NCBI GenBank assembly: GCA_963971305.1
Contig: OZ020303.1
Location: forward strand, 46,054,106-46,118,105
Reading direction: 5' to 3'
DNA length: 64,000 nt
From: Arcuatula senhousia
Taxonomy: Eukaryota; Mollusca; Bivalvia; Mytilida; Mytilidae
In this document: piece after piece, positions 56,479 through 64,000 of the stretch
How the letters are laid out: each line of letters starts with the position of its first letter
How positions within the stretch are numbered: position 1 is the stretch's first letter
Position numbers and translations under genes: made by a program
The notes under the pieces: generated by a model
Told to the model about the DNA's origin: nothing
Databases searched by the model: none
What the model saw: only the letters and a program-made list of their open reading frames with translations

Positions 56479-57480
56479 CTTCAAGATGCATGTGTTTCCG
56501 TTTGCAAAATAAAAATGAAAACGTTATTTTAAGCTGACACACAAAAGGTTTCCTATAGTTGGTGTATCTTTATTTCTTTTTCATGCACTTTGTATACATG
56601 TGTACTAAAATTTACATATATGTCTTTTGCAATAATTGACTACAAGTGTCTGTAATTTATAACGCTTGATTGTGCATCAAGCCCAAAACTGCAACTCTGT
56701 CAAATATTTTTGATGAAGTACAACAACCCATTCGCAGTAAACTCATTCTTCTTAGTCTCAATCACCCAGATGCTTATCAATGTAAAAAAATCGCTTTGGT
56801 CGGCCCCATGACCCACTTTGTTAAGTGTACGTTCGGAGTTCTTTCAGGTTTAAATTTCCGTGTCTACGGTTCCGTGAATTAGAAATAAATTATTCAAATA
56901 TGATAGCAAGATAACTTATCGAATCGAGGTGTGCTTTTCTCTTACAACGAAATAGTTTTTATTTTAAAACAAGGCATCGATTTTTTTTATTTTGTGCACA
57001 CATGTTGGTTTTGTGAACAATAAAGGAATCGTTTTATTGTGAAATTGTACTCTCGGCCGTTTATTCCTAGGTTTTTTTTCAACTTGTTTATGTTTATTGG
57101 AGTCAAAAATAGGGACACTCTTTATTACAGAACCATGTATGACCAATCCCATCTTTGATTTTCAAGAACCAGTTTTCAAAAACAAGCAAGACCAATGGGA
57201 CGGGAATTTTCAGACGTGGTATAGTCCGTTTGAGTGTTATAAATCAACGAAAAATTGCTTGTAAATTTACGTCTTGCAAAATATTTTAACTATTTTAGTA
57301 TGTCATGACTTTTTAATGGCATACGAACTCAGGCAAAAAATTTCAGAATTTTTGCATGATTAATTAAAATGTTTTCAATAGACCTTAATTGTAAAAATTG
57401 AACAAATTTTTACAATAATCTATGGGAGTACAACCTAGTGACCAGGAACAGCATTTGCTCCGTATACCTTTAAAAATCCT
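56479..57480. other. Intron or upstream sequence of receptor B
   Basis: Starts with intron sequence homologous to that of receptor A (TTTTGTGTGTCAGCTTA versus TTTTGTGTGTCGGCTTT on the minus strand). No WSC or stalk exon was found. Confidence 0.45.
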
Positions 57481-57482
57481 TT

Positions 57483-57770
57483 GTGGAGCTAGTTGGTCAT
57501 CTAATCTCCTATTGCTTCACGTCTTTCTTGGATTTGCACCTCGAATTTGACCCAGGTGGTCATCTCAGTACAAAAATTTACGATAAACGAGACGATTTTA
57601 ATTTTCAAATTATTAATTTTCCTAATCTACAGAGCAATATACCTACTTCTCCTGCATACGGTGTTTATATTTCTCAACTTATTCGATATGCCAGAGCTTG
57701 CACACATTTCACAGATTTTTTGATCAGACACCGGTTTCTTCGTGACCGACTTTTGAAGCAGGGCTAGAAG
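57483..57770 (+). pseudogene. Penelope-like RT fragment
   Basis: LDLHLEFDPGGHLSTKIYD, KRDDFNFQIINFPN, LQSNIPTSPAYGVYISQLIR and YARACTHFTDFLIR: the same RT block as 34413-34988, plus strand, open for 94 codons. Confidence 0.7.
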
Positions 57771-57929
57771 AAAATACGTCTCATACGATCACTAAAAAAA
57801 TTCTTTCTTCGTTATCAGCCACTAGTAAAAAAGTTCAAAATTGAGTTAAAAGATATGATAGTTAATTGTTTTTATTAGTGTTTGACTGGTCTGCTGTACT
57901 GAGATGATCACCTCAATATCCCTATTATG

Positions 57930-58560
57930 TCTCACAACTATGTTGTGTTCTATGGTCATTACCGGATCCTACGATCGCAATGGAAGAGGGAGGTTTGGCG
58001 CCATAAAACCTGGTTTAACCCACCATTTTGTTTGAAATGCCTGTACCAAGTCAGGACCATTGCGATCCACCAGTTCTCCGCTATGACTGATTCGTTTTTG
58101 TCATTTTCTCTGGACTATGAGATTGATCATTCAAGTTCGGTAGTTTTGTTATTACCTTTATTGTTAGTCCTTTCAATTATGTTCAGGTGGGCCCAACACC
58201 TGGCTGTTCCGTCAGATAAACACACCATTTTAGGTATTATTAAAATTGGTGAAATATTTACCATTATACCATATGGAAAACTTTTTTGTTTTAGACGATA
58301 ACATCTTGGTTTTTGTTATCAGAGTTCGTAAACTAATAAAAAGTTTATTTGTGTATAAAAAATAAATTTTATTTGAGAGACAAAAAAAATTAAAAGAATT
58401 TTCGTTGATTTATAGAACTCAATAAAGGTAATAACAAAACTACCGAACTTGAATGGTCAATCTCATAGTCCAGAGAAAACGACAACAACTAATCAGTCAT
58501 ACCGGAGAATTGGTGGATCGCAATGGTCCTGACTTGGTACAGGCATTTCAAACGAAATGG
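57930..58560. repeat. Inverted pair of the Penelope-associated repeat
   Basis: 57950-58165 (plus) and 58420-58560 (minus) are inverse copies around a 255-bp spacer. Shared blocks include CAAGTCAGGACCATTGCGAT and TTTTGTTATTACCTTTA. The frame at 57927-58301 is repeat-derived. Confidence 0.7.
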
Positions 58561-59198
58561 ACTATACAACTTAGATGAAAATAATCTTCTTTACAAAACA
58601 CGTCGGTAAAAAGTATAACGGACGCCACCTAGAGGGTGTGAGAAATCAATAGGTGTTTCCCATACTTATACCTGTATGAGTTTGGGTTTGAGGGTATATC
58701 CTTCCCCAAAAAATGGATAGATTATCCCACTGCAACATATGTGTATTGATTTATCAAGGTTCTTGATGAAAATCTAAAATTTGATATATTACAAAAAATG
58801 TGCTTTAATTGGTCTTGAAAATAAAAAAATTCTGTGTCATACATTTTGTTATTAGAAAAATCTAATTGCTTAATTAATTGTTAAACCAGTTCAATCGAAT
58901 ATTCACTATTTTAAAGTGAATGATGATAGAGGTATTTTGGATATACTATAAACAACGTCGCTGTGTGATGCATTCTGATATATGTTTAAAATGAACACTT
59001 CACCTATGGTTGTACTTCCGGGAAGCTCCCGATGAAAACATAGGAACTGGCAGTGATAAAGTTTAAAAATGTACAGGAGAACAAACTAAAGTAGAAGAAA
59101 ACAACATGGGAAACACAAATACATATGTTTTATAAACTTTACACAAGTAACGAAAAGTAAATCGACTTTTGAAATTCTACTACATCTGAAAACCGAAA
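58561..59198 (+). other. Upstream region of the LINE
   Basis: Probably includes the LINE 5' UTR, but the 5' boundary could not be set. No ORF of substance on the plus strand. Confidence 0.4.
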
Positions 59199-61334
59199 AT
59201 GTTATCAAGCAAAACAAAAACCCAACGTACCCTAAACACGTCGGGAGGTAAAGACCCCAAACAAAAGACATATGAAAGTGATAATAGAAGTATGCTGATA
59301 TGGAGACGTGTTTTATATATTAGATACTTTAAAATTCTTGGCAATCAAACCAACATCAAAGTGAGATGGACTGATCAAGATAATAAACAAAGAATGTTGA
59401 CACTGAATGATATGGATAGACCATTTCAGATGAAAATTCCAGACACCAGCTTATTTAAGACAATTGTTGAAGTACAAATAGACAAAAAGAAACAATTTTT
59501 AATAAATATGTATTATACTACAAACAGACTTCACATACAAGGAGTGCAAACAGGTTTATGGTACACAGAGGAGTATGAAGTGTTGATTTCATTTGTAAAT
59601 AACATTGGCAAAACGAAAACTTTTTCGAACATCGATAAAGAAACAGAAAAACTAGGCTTTCCAGAATTCCTAGCATTCGACGCAAAGCAAACACAAGAAG
59701 ATGCGGATGATGATGATCTTCTAATGTCACAAACCTATGAGAAAGTTGTAAGGATAGAAAACGATGAGACAGAAAACCGAAAAGTGAAAGAAACAATAAG
59801 TCAAAAACAGTCTGAGAAAAACACACAATTAGAAAAGGAGCCTCAAAAGAAGGTGCAAATTGATAACGATCAAAGTGATAGAACAACGAAACCTGCTCAA
59901 GTTGAAGATTATATAGAAAGCGATGGAAAAACCCAGATAGAATCAATATCGAAATGTGATTGCAAAGAAGAATTGTCTAAAATACACTCAACTTTGCATA
60001 AAATAGAACAAATGTTAGTAAAACTTACAAATGAAAAGGAAGAAAAAGATTCAAGTGAGAAACACAAAGAAGACGTAGAAAGCAAAATAAAATCTGAAAT
60101 ATGTAGTTTAAAAGACTCATTTGAAAAGCAGCTTGAATCTATTGAAAGTGAAGTAAAACTTACCTCCAAATCAAAAGAAGTTGTCAATATGAAAGAAAAA
60201 ATAAATACTAAAATTGAGTCAGTGTACAGAGATATAGAGCGAGATTTAGATAAGGTAGAAGCAGAAGTTAGAATGACCAAGGAGGCGGTTACAGAAGCTT
60301 CAAAAGAGATTATTCAAAAAATGGATGAATCAGACTCTGAGTCGACAGTGAGTACAGAGAGGGGTAAATTAGATAACGGTACTAATATCACAGAACATGT
60401 AGAATCAAAAGAAGAAAAACAGGACACTAGAAATCCAGAATATGATCTGGACTGTTGGATCATAGGCTCATCCATAATCAGAGACCTTGTAGCTAAAAAA
60501 ATGTACTACAGAAAAAATGTTCGCATAACAAAACTTCGGGAAAAAAATATACGAGGAGCCAAAAGTGTCATAAGAAAGAGTGAATCAAACCCGAAAGTCC
60601 TGGTGCTACAAGTTGCATCGAATGATATTGATGTTGAAGAAGACCATGAAACTGTATTCCAAGATATGAAAGAATTAATAGAATTGAGTAAGTCGAAATG
60701 GCCCAATACCGAAATATTAGTAGGAGAACTACTACCAAGATTTTATCGAAATAGAGTAGAAAGTCAGAAATTTGAAAGAAACCGCACAAACTTTAATCAT
60801 ATGTTACATACAGAAAGTGAAAATCTAGGCATAAAAGTAATTGAAAATGGAAATTTCACACAAATCGACTTCGAAGATGGAATACATTTGAACCTCCAAA
60901 GCGGAGTTACTACTTATGTTAGAAATTTGAAAGAGAAACTAGATGGTTGTCTTGGTATACAACGTAATGCAAATAACAACAATGAAAACAACACCAGAAG
61001 TAATTATTTCAGACAATCTAGGAACAATATGAATTACAAACAAGATAGAAGTGACTGGCAAAACATGAACATCAATCAAAGGCCACACTGGCAACACGAG
61101 AATGAGAATAGACACACACCAACATATCTTTATCAAAGAACCAATGACCGATTTAATTCTCAACAACAAAATCCGTACGGAAGATGGGGAAATAGTGATG
61201 ACAACCGATGGAGAAATGTTTATGACAACCGAACAGATATTTGTAACGACACAAATGGAAGGTCAATGAAACAAGATCATAGTTCCGTGGAAACAAATTG
61301 GCTGCTACAACAGCTTATTTCAAAATTAATGTAA
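59199..61334 (+). CDS. LINE ORF1 with coiled coil and SGNH-hydrolase domain (711 aa)
   Basis: Residues 30-150 form an N-terminal domain (KVRWTDQDNK, INMYYTTNRLHIQGVQTG) that I do not recognise by name. Residues about 150-410 are charged, with a coiled-coil region at 255-375 (KCDCKEELSKIHSTLHKIEQ). Residues 416-590 are SGNH-like: block I IIGSSIIRDL (Gly-Ser-Ser at 423-425), block III VASNDIDV (473-480), block V FEDGIHLNLQSG with the Asp-His pair near 560-563. The tail 590-711 is Asn/Arg-rich (NNNNENN, NMNYKQDRSD), suiting RNA binding. ORF1 proteins coat element RNA; the role of the esterase domain is unsettled. The start at 59199 is the first Met in an open frame. The frame is intact. Confidence 0.85.
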   Translation: MLSSKTKTQRTLNTSGGKDPKQKTYESDNRSMLIWRRVLYIRYFKILGNQTNIKVRWTDQDNKQRMLTLNDMDRPFQMKIPDTSLFKTIVEVQIDKKKQFLINMYYTTNRLHIQGVQTGLWYTEEYEVLISFVNNIGKTKTFSNIDKETEKLGFPEFLAFDAKQTQEDADDDDLLMSQTYEKVVRIENDETENRKVKETISQKQSEKNTQLEKEPQKKVQIDNDQSDRTTKPAQVEDYIESDGKTQIESISKCDCKEELSKIHSTLHKIEQMLVKLTNEKEEKDSSEKHKEDVESKIKSEICSLKDSFEKQLESIESEVKLTSKSKEVVNMKEKINTKIESVYRDIERDLDKVEAEVRMTKEAVTEASKEIIQKMDESDSESTVSTERGKLDNGTNITEHVESKEEKQDTRNPEYDLDCWIIGSSIIRDLVAKKMYYRKNVRITKLREKNIRGAKSVIRKSESNPKVLVLQVASNDIDVEEDHETVFQDMKELIELSKSKWPNTEILVGELLPRFYRNRVESQKFERNRTNFNHMLHTESENLGIKVIENGNFTQIDFEDGIHLNLQSGVTTYVRNLKEKLDGCLGIQRNANNNNENNTRSNYFRQSRNNMNYKQDRSDWQNMNINQRPHWQHENENRHTPTYLYQRTNDRFNSQQQNPYGRWGNSDDNRWRNVYDNRTDICNDTNGRSMKQDHSSVETNWLLQQLISKLM

Positions 61335-61982
61335 TTTTCAACAATTTTTTAAATAGTTATTGTAACTTACAAGTTTAAAAGTTTGATTTCTTTAATCATG
61401 TCAATTTAATTTTATAATTTTTGACAAGAAGTCCTAGTCAAATATTGCATTACATTATATATATATATATTTTGAAAAAGGTTACATTACATGTTTTATA
61501 TGTTAAAGTACATGCATGTATATGCAGCATAATGTTAGTGTTTTTATTCAAATGTAGTTTTCAAATTTATAAATAACAGTTATATAATATAGTCCTAACT
61601 ATATGTTTAAAAACTTGCATATTGATTAATATTTTTGTTTAGAAAATCTGGGAAAATATTTAACTTCACATATGCAGGTAAAGGGGAATAATTCATGGAA
61701 GTTATGAAATTGCTCAGTAAGATTTACATGTAGCTTAAATTAATATTTAAAGGGGAAATTCATGGAAAGAAATCATGAAATTTTCATTTTATAGTTCTGT
61801 TAACATGTACATATTAAAATCACATTTAAACTACATTATCAAAAGTACATTTTTAGACAAATTTCTAAAATCTTATGGTATTTGAACATTATATTACACT
61901 AAATGTAAATTATAAGTTATATCATAGCCTGTAAGTGATTTTTTTACTTTATCAGATATGCCAGTTCTATTTTTTTGACTAT
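61335..61982 (+). other. ORF1-ORF2 spacer of the LINE
   Basis: 648 nt, very AT-rich, with a TA run at 61459-61471 and two similar AAAGGGG..AATTCATGGAA blocks at about 61680-61700 and 61751-61770. No ORF. Its length argues against simple stop-restart coupling of the two ORFs, though an internal promoter or IRES is only speculation. Confidence 0.5.
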
Positions 61983-64000
61983 ATGAGAAATATCACAAAT
62001 TTGAAAGTATCTTGTTGGAACATTCACGGCCTTGGGGACAAACACAAAGATGAAGATTTTTTAAAGAATATAACAGCTGATATAAACATTATTTTAGAAA
62101 CATGGAAAGGGGAAAGTCAAAAGACTTATATAGAAAATTTTATTTCAATTTCAAGAAGCAGGAAAAAGCAAAAGAAAGCAAAAAGACACAGTGGGGGGAT
62201 AATAATATACATTAGAAAACAAATCTTGAAAGGAATAAATTATTTAACCAAAGAAACAAAGTCTGAAAACAGAATGTGGTTAAAGTTAGATAAAGATTTT
62301 TTTGGATTGAAAAAGAATCTGTTTTTATGTGCAGTTTATGTGCCACCTTTTAATTCAAATCATTCAAACGATGATCTTTCAGAATTAGAAAATGAAATAT
62401 GTAAACTATCAAGTGAAGGTGATATAGCACTTATAGGAGATTTTAACTCAAGAGTAGGAGAAAATCCTGACTTCATAACAGGTGAAAATTCCGATGAAAA
62501 ATTTTTCAAAGACATATTACCAGAAAATTATGTCGATGATATTAAATTGCAGAAAAATAGTATAGATAAAGTATTTAATCCACAAGGTCAAAATTTATTA
62601 AATTTGTGTGTGTCCTCAAGGTTGAGAATCCTAAATGGTAGATTTATTGGTGATTCCCTTGGTTATCATACATGTTTTACTGTAAAAGGAAGCAGTACTG
62701 TAGATTATGCTATTTTAAGTGAAAACCTTCTGTCCTCAGTGAAATATTTTTGTACTGGTGATTTGTCATATTTATCTGATCATGTACCTATTTATTTTTC
62801 ACTAGCTTGTAATATAAAACAGACAAATAACGTGCCCTTGAAGAAAAGTAATAAAATAGAAAATTGCTTAAAATATAAGTGGACTGATCAATCAAAAATT
62901 ACATTAATAGATACATTAAAGTCAGAGGAAATAAAAAATTCTATTATAGATTATGAATGTAAAAAGTTTGAACAAAATAAAGAAGGAATTAATCAAGCTT
63001 CAAATGAATTAACAAGCATATTTGAAAACATCTCTAACAAAGTATGTCTATTGAAAATTCAAACCGTAAAAAAGAAAAAGCCTGTTAATAGGAAACCTTG
63101 GTCAGACCAAGAACTGCGTGATCTTAAATCACAAGTAAATTTTTTAAGTAAAAAGTTAAAAACTAACCCTTTTGATAAAGTAGTGCGTGCCAAATATTTT
63201 TCAGCTGTAAAGGAGTTAAAGAAATGTGCAAAGAAGAAGAAGCATGAAGCTCAGAAAAAACTTATAGCAGACTTGTTTAATTGCAGCTCCAAGGACCCTA
63301 AAAAATTCTGGAAATTATTAAAATCTAAGTCGGATAAACATATAACATTTAACGATGAAAGTGACATTAATGCAGATTTATTTAGTGAACATTTTCGAAA
63401 CCAAGGAAATTACGAAAATACTAATTCTGAGTTTCACCATAACATAGACAATTTAGATGATTCTACTTTTAAGAATATAAATGAAGTTACAGATAGCCCA
63501 ATAACAATAGCTGAAGTTAAAAAAGTCGTGCGTTCTCTCAAAACAAATAAGGCTGCTGGTCCAGATAGAATATTAAATGAAATATTAAAGTATAGCTATC
63601 CTGTAACTTCAAAGGCTGTCACAAAATTATTTAATTTGGTTTTTAGGTCAGGTAATTATCCACAAAGTTGGAACAAAGCCTTTATCATACCAATATTTAA
63701 ATCTGGTGATAGAAATGATCCAAACAACTACAGAGGTATTTCATTGTTAAATTGTATTTCCAAAATTTTTAGTGCTGTACTCAACAATAGAATCATGAAA
63801 TTCATGAATGATAAATTTTCGGAAATGCAATTTGGTTTCCGTCCAAACCATACGACTACTGACAGTATTTTTATTTGTAAAACCCTTATAAACAAGTACT
63901 TATCTTTTCAAAAGCAAAATATTTATGTATGTTTCGTGGACTTGCGTAAAGCCTTTGACTCTATATGGAGAAAAGCTTTATTATATAAACTAAATGAAAA
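61983..64000 (+). CDS. LINE ORF2: APE endonuclease and reverse transcriptase, 3' incomplete
   Basis: ATG at 61983, 672 codons open to the window edge. The APE-type endonuclease (residues 1-270) has CWNIHGLG, the glutamate in ILETWKG, SGGIIIYIRK, VYVPP, LIGDFNSRVG (about 152), STVDYAILSENLL and LSDHVPIYF (about 265). A basic linker (KKCAKKKKHEAQKK) and DPKKFWKLLKSK follow. The RT then starts: TNKAAGPDRILNEILKYS (about 525), FIIPIFKSGDRND, NYRGISLLNCISKIF, MQFGFRPNHTTTDSIF and VCFVDLRKAFDSIW with the first catalytic Asp (about 654). The YADD box and C-terminus lie outside. It nicks target DNA and primes reverse transcription. Confidence 0.92.
   Translation, partial: MRNITNLKVSCWNIHGLGDKHKDEDFLKNITADINIILETWKGESQKTYIENFISISRSRKKQKKAKRHSGGIIIYIRKQILKGINYLTKETKSENRMWLKLDKDFFGLKKNLFLCAVYVPPFNSNHSNDDLSELENEICKLSSEGDIALIGDFNSRVGENPDFITGENSDEKFFKDILPENYVDDIKLQKNSIDKVFNPQGQNLLNLCVSSRLRILNGRFIGDSLGYHTCFTVKGSSTVDYAILSENLLSSVKYFCTGDLSYLSDHVPIYFSLACNIKQTNNVPLKKSNKIENCLKYKWTDQSKITLIDTLKSEEIKNSIIDYECKKFEQNKEGINQASNELTSIFENISNKVCLLKIQTVKKKKPVNRKPWSDQELRDLKSQVNFLSKKLKTNPFDKVVRAKYFSAVKELKKCAKKKKHEAQKKLIADLFNCSSKDPKKFWKLLKSKSDKHITFNDESDINADLFSEHFRNQGNYENTNSEFHHNIDNLDDSTFKNINEVTDSPITIAEVKKVVRSLKTNKAAGPDRILNEILKYSYPVTSKAVTKLFNLVFRSGNYPQSWNKAFIIPIFKSGDRNDPNNYRGISLLNCISKIFSAVLNNRIMKFMNDKFSEMQFGFRPNHTTTDSIFICKTLINKYLSFQKQNIYVCFVDLRKAFDSIWRKALLYKLNE

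Larger units (their letters stand above)
59199..64000 (+). mobile_element. Near-intact LINE (CR1/jockey-like) cut by window end
   Basis: Two ORFs on the plus strand, ORF1 (59199-61334) and ORF2 (61983 to beyond 64000), separated by 648 nt. ORF2 has no stop in 672 codons, so this copy may be recent. ORF1 with an SGNH/esterase domain is a known trait of CR1-type LINEs. The 3' end lies outside the window. Confidence 0.88.

Noticed and set aside
59518..61169. Several minus-strand frames of 66-142 codons opposite LINE ORF1
   Set aside because: Shadows of the 711-codon ORF1; biased composition from its Lys/Glu/Asn-rich codons.

Overview
The window looks like a bivalve mollusc nuclear genome, most likely a mussel (inference). 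It is AT-rich, sparse in genes and dense in interspersed repeats of molluscan type: MITEs with internal tandem units, fold-back hairpins, a SINE ending in (ACTC)n, a CR1/jockey-like LINE, a Ngaro/DIRS-like tyrosine-recombinase retroelement and Penelope-like fragments. No rRNA, tRNA, CRISPR or bacterial gene was recognised. Host genes are split into short phase-matched exons that ORF calling alone misses.

The main host content is a minus-strand cluster of at least three paralogous type I membrane receptors, assembled here by hand from splice sites and reading phases. The common plan is: 70-nt signal-peptide exon (ends phase 1); lectin-like exon (1-1); WSC-domain exon (1-1); short stalk exon (1-0); membrane-proximal exon (0-1); transmembrane exon (1-1); 25-nt microexon (1-2); and a terminal exon carrying a two-tyrosine ITAM-like motif. 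Copy C (8870 down to 5838) has the first three exons and perhaps a stalk remnant. Copy A (37682 down to 26987) has all exon types but is damaged. Copy B (56478 down to 48583) has the last four exons intact; its 5' part lies beyond or was displaced by the LINE at 59-64 kb. Copies A and B sit on a tandem segmental duplication offset by about 21.6-22 kb, whose homology also covers introns and flanks.

Layout: 63-205, fold-back hairpin. 1209-5543, a foldback/MULE-like composite element with a 9-10 bp target-site duplication, inverted tandem-repeat termini, a 170-bp repeat array and a 5'-truncated LINE that itself carries a MITE. 5.8-8.9 kb, receptor C. 10.24-16.54 kb, a complete-looking split-direct-repeat Ngaro-like element with gag, RT-RNase H, tyrosine recombinase and a separate SGNH hydrolase ORF. 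16.5-26.4 kb, repeats only (tandem units, a 2.2-kb TIR element, a SINE, MITEs). 27.0-37.7 kb, receptor A, with a MITE inside its microexon and a Penelope-like RT remnant in an intron. 37.7-48.5 kb, intergenic repeats. 48.6-56.5 kb, receptor B with large intronic repeat arrays. 57.4-58.6 kb, Penelope-like debris. 59.2-64.0 kb, a near-intact LINE with an SGNH-containing ORF1 and the start of ORF2, cut by the window edge.

The receptor cluster is the most interesting candidate system: an extracellular WSC/lectin-like module joined to an ITAM-like tail suggests recognition coupled to tyrosine-kinase signalling. That function is inferred, not shown.
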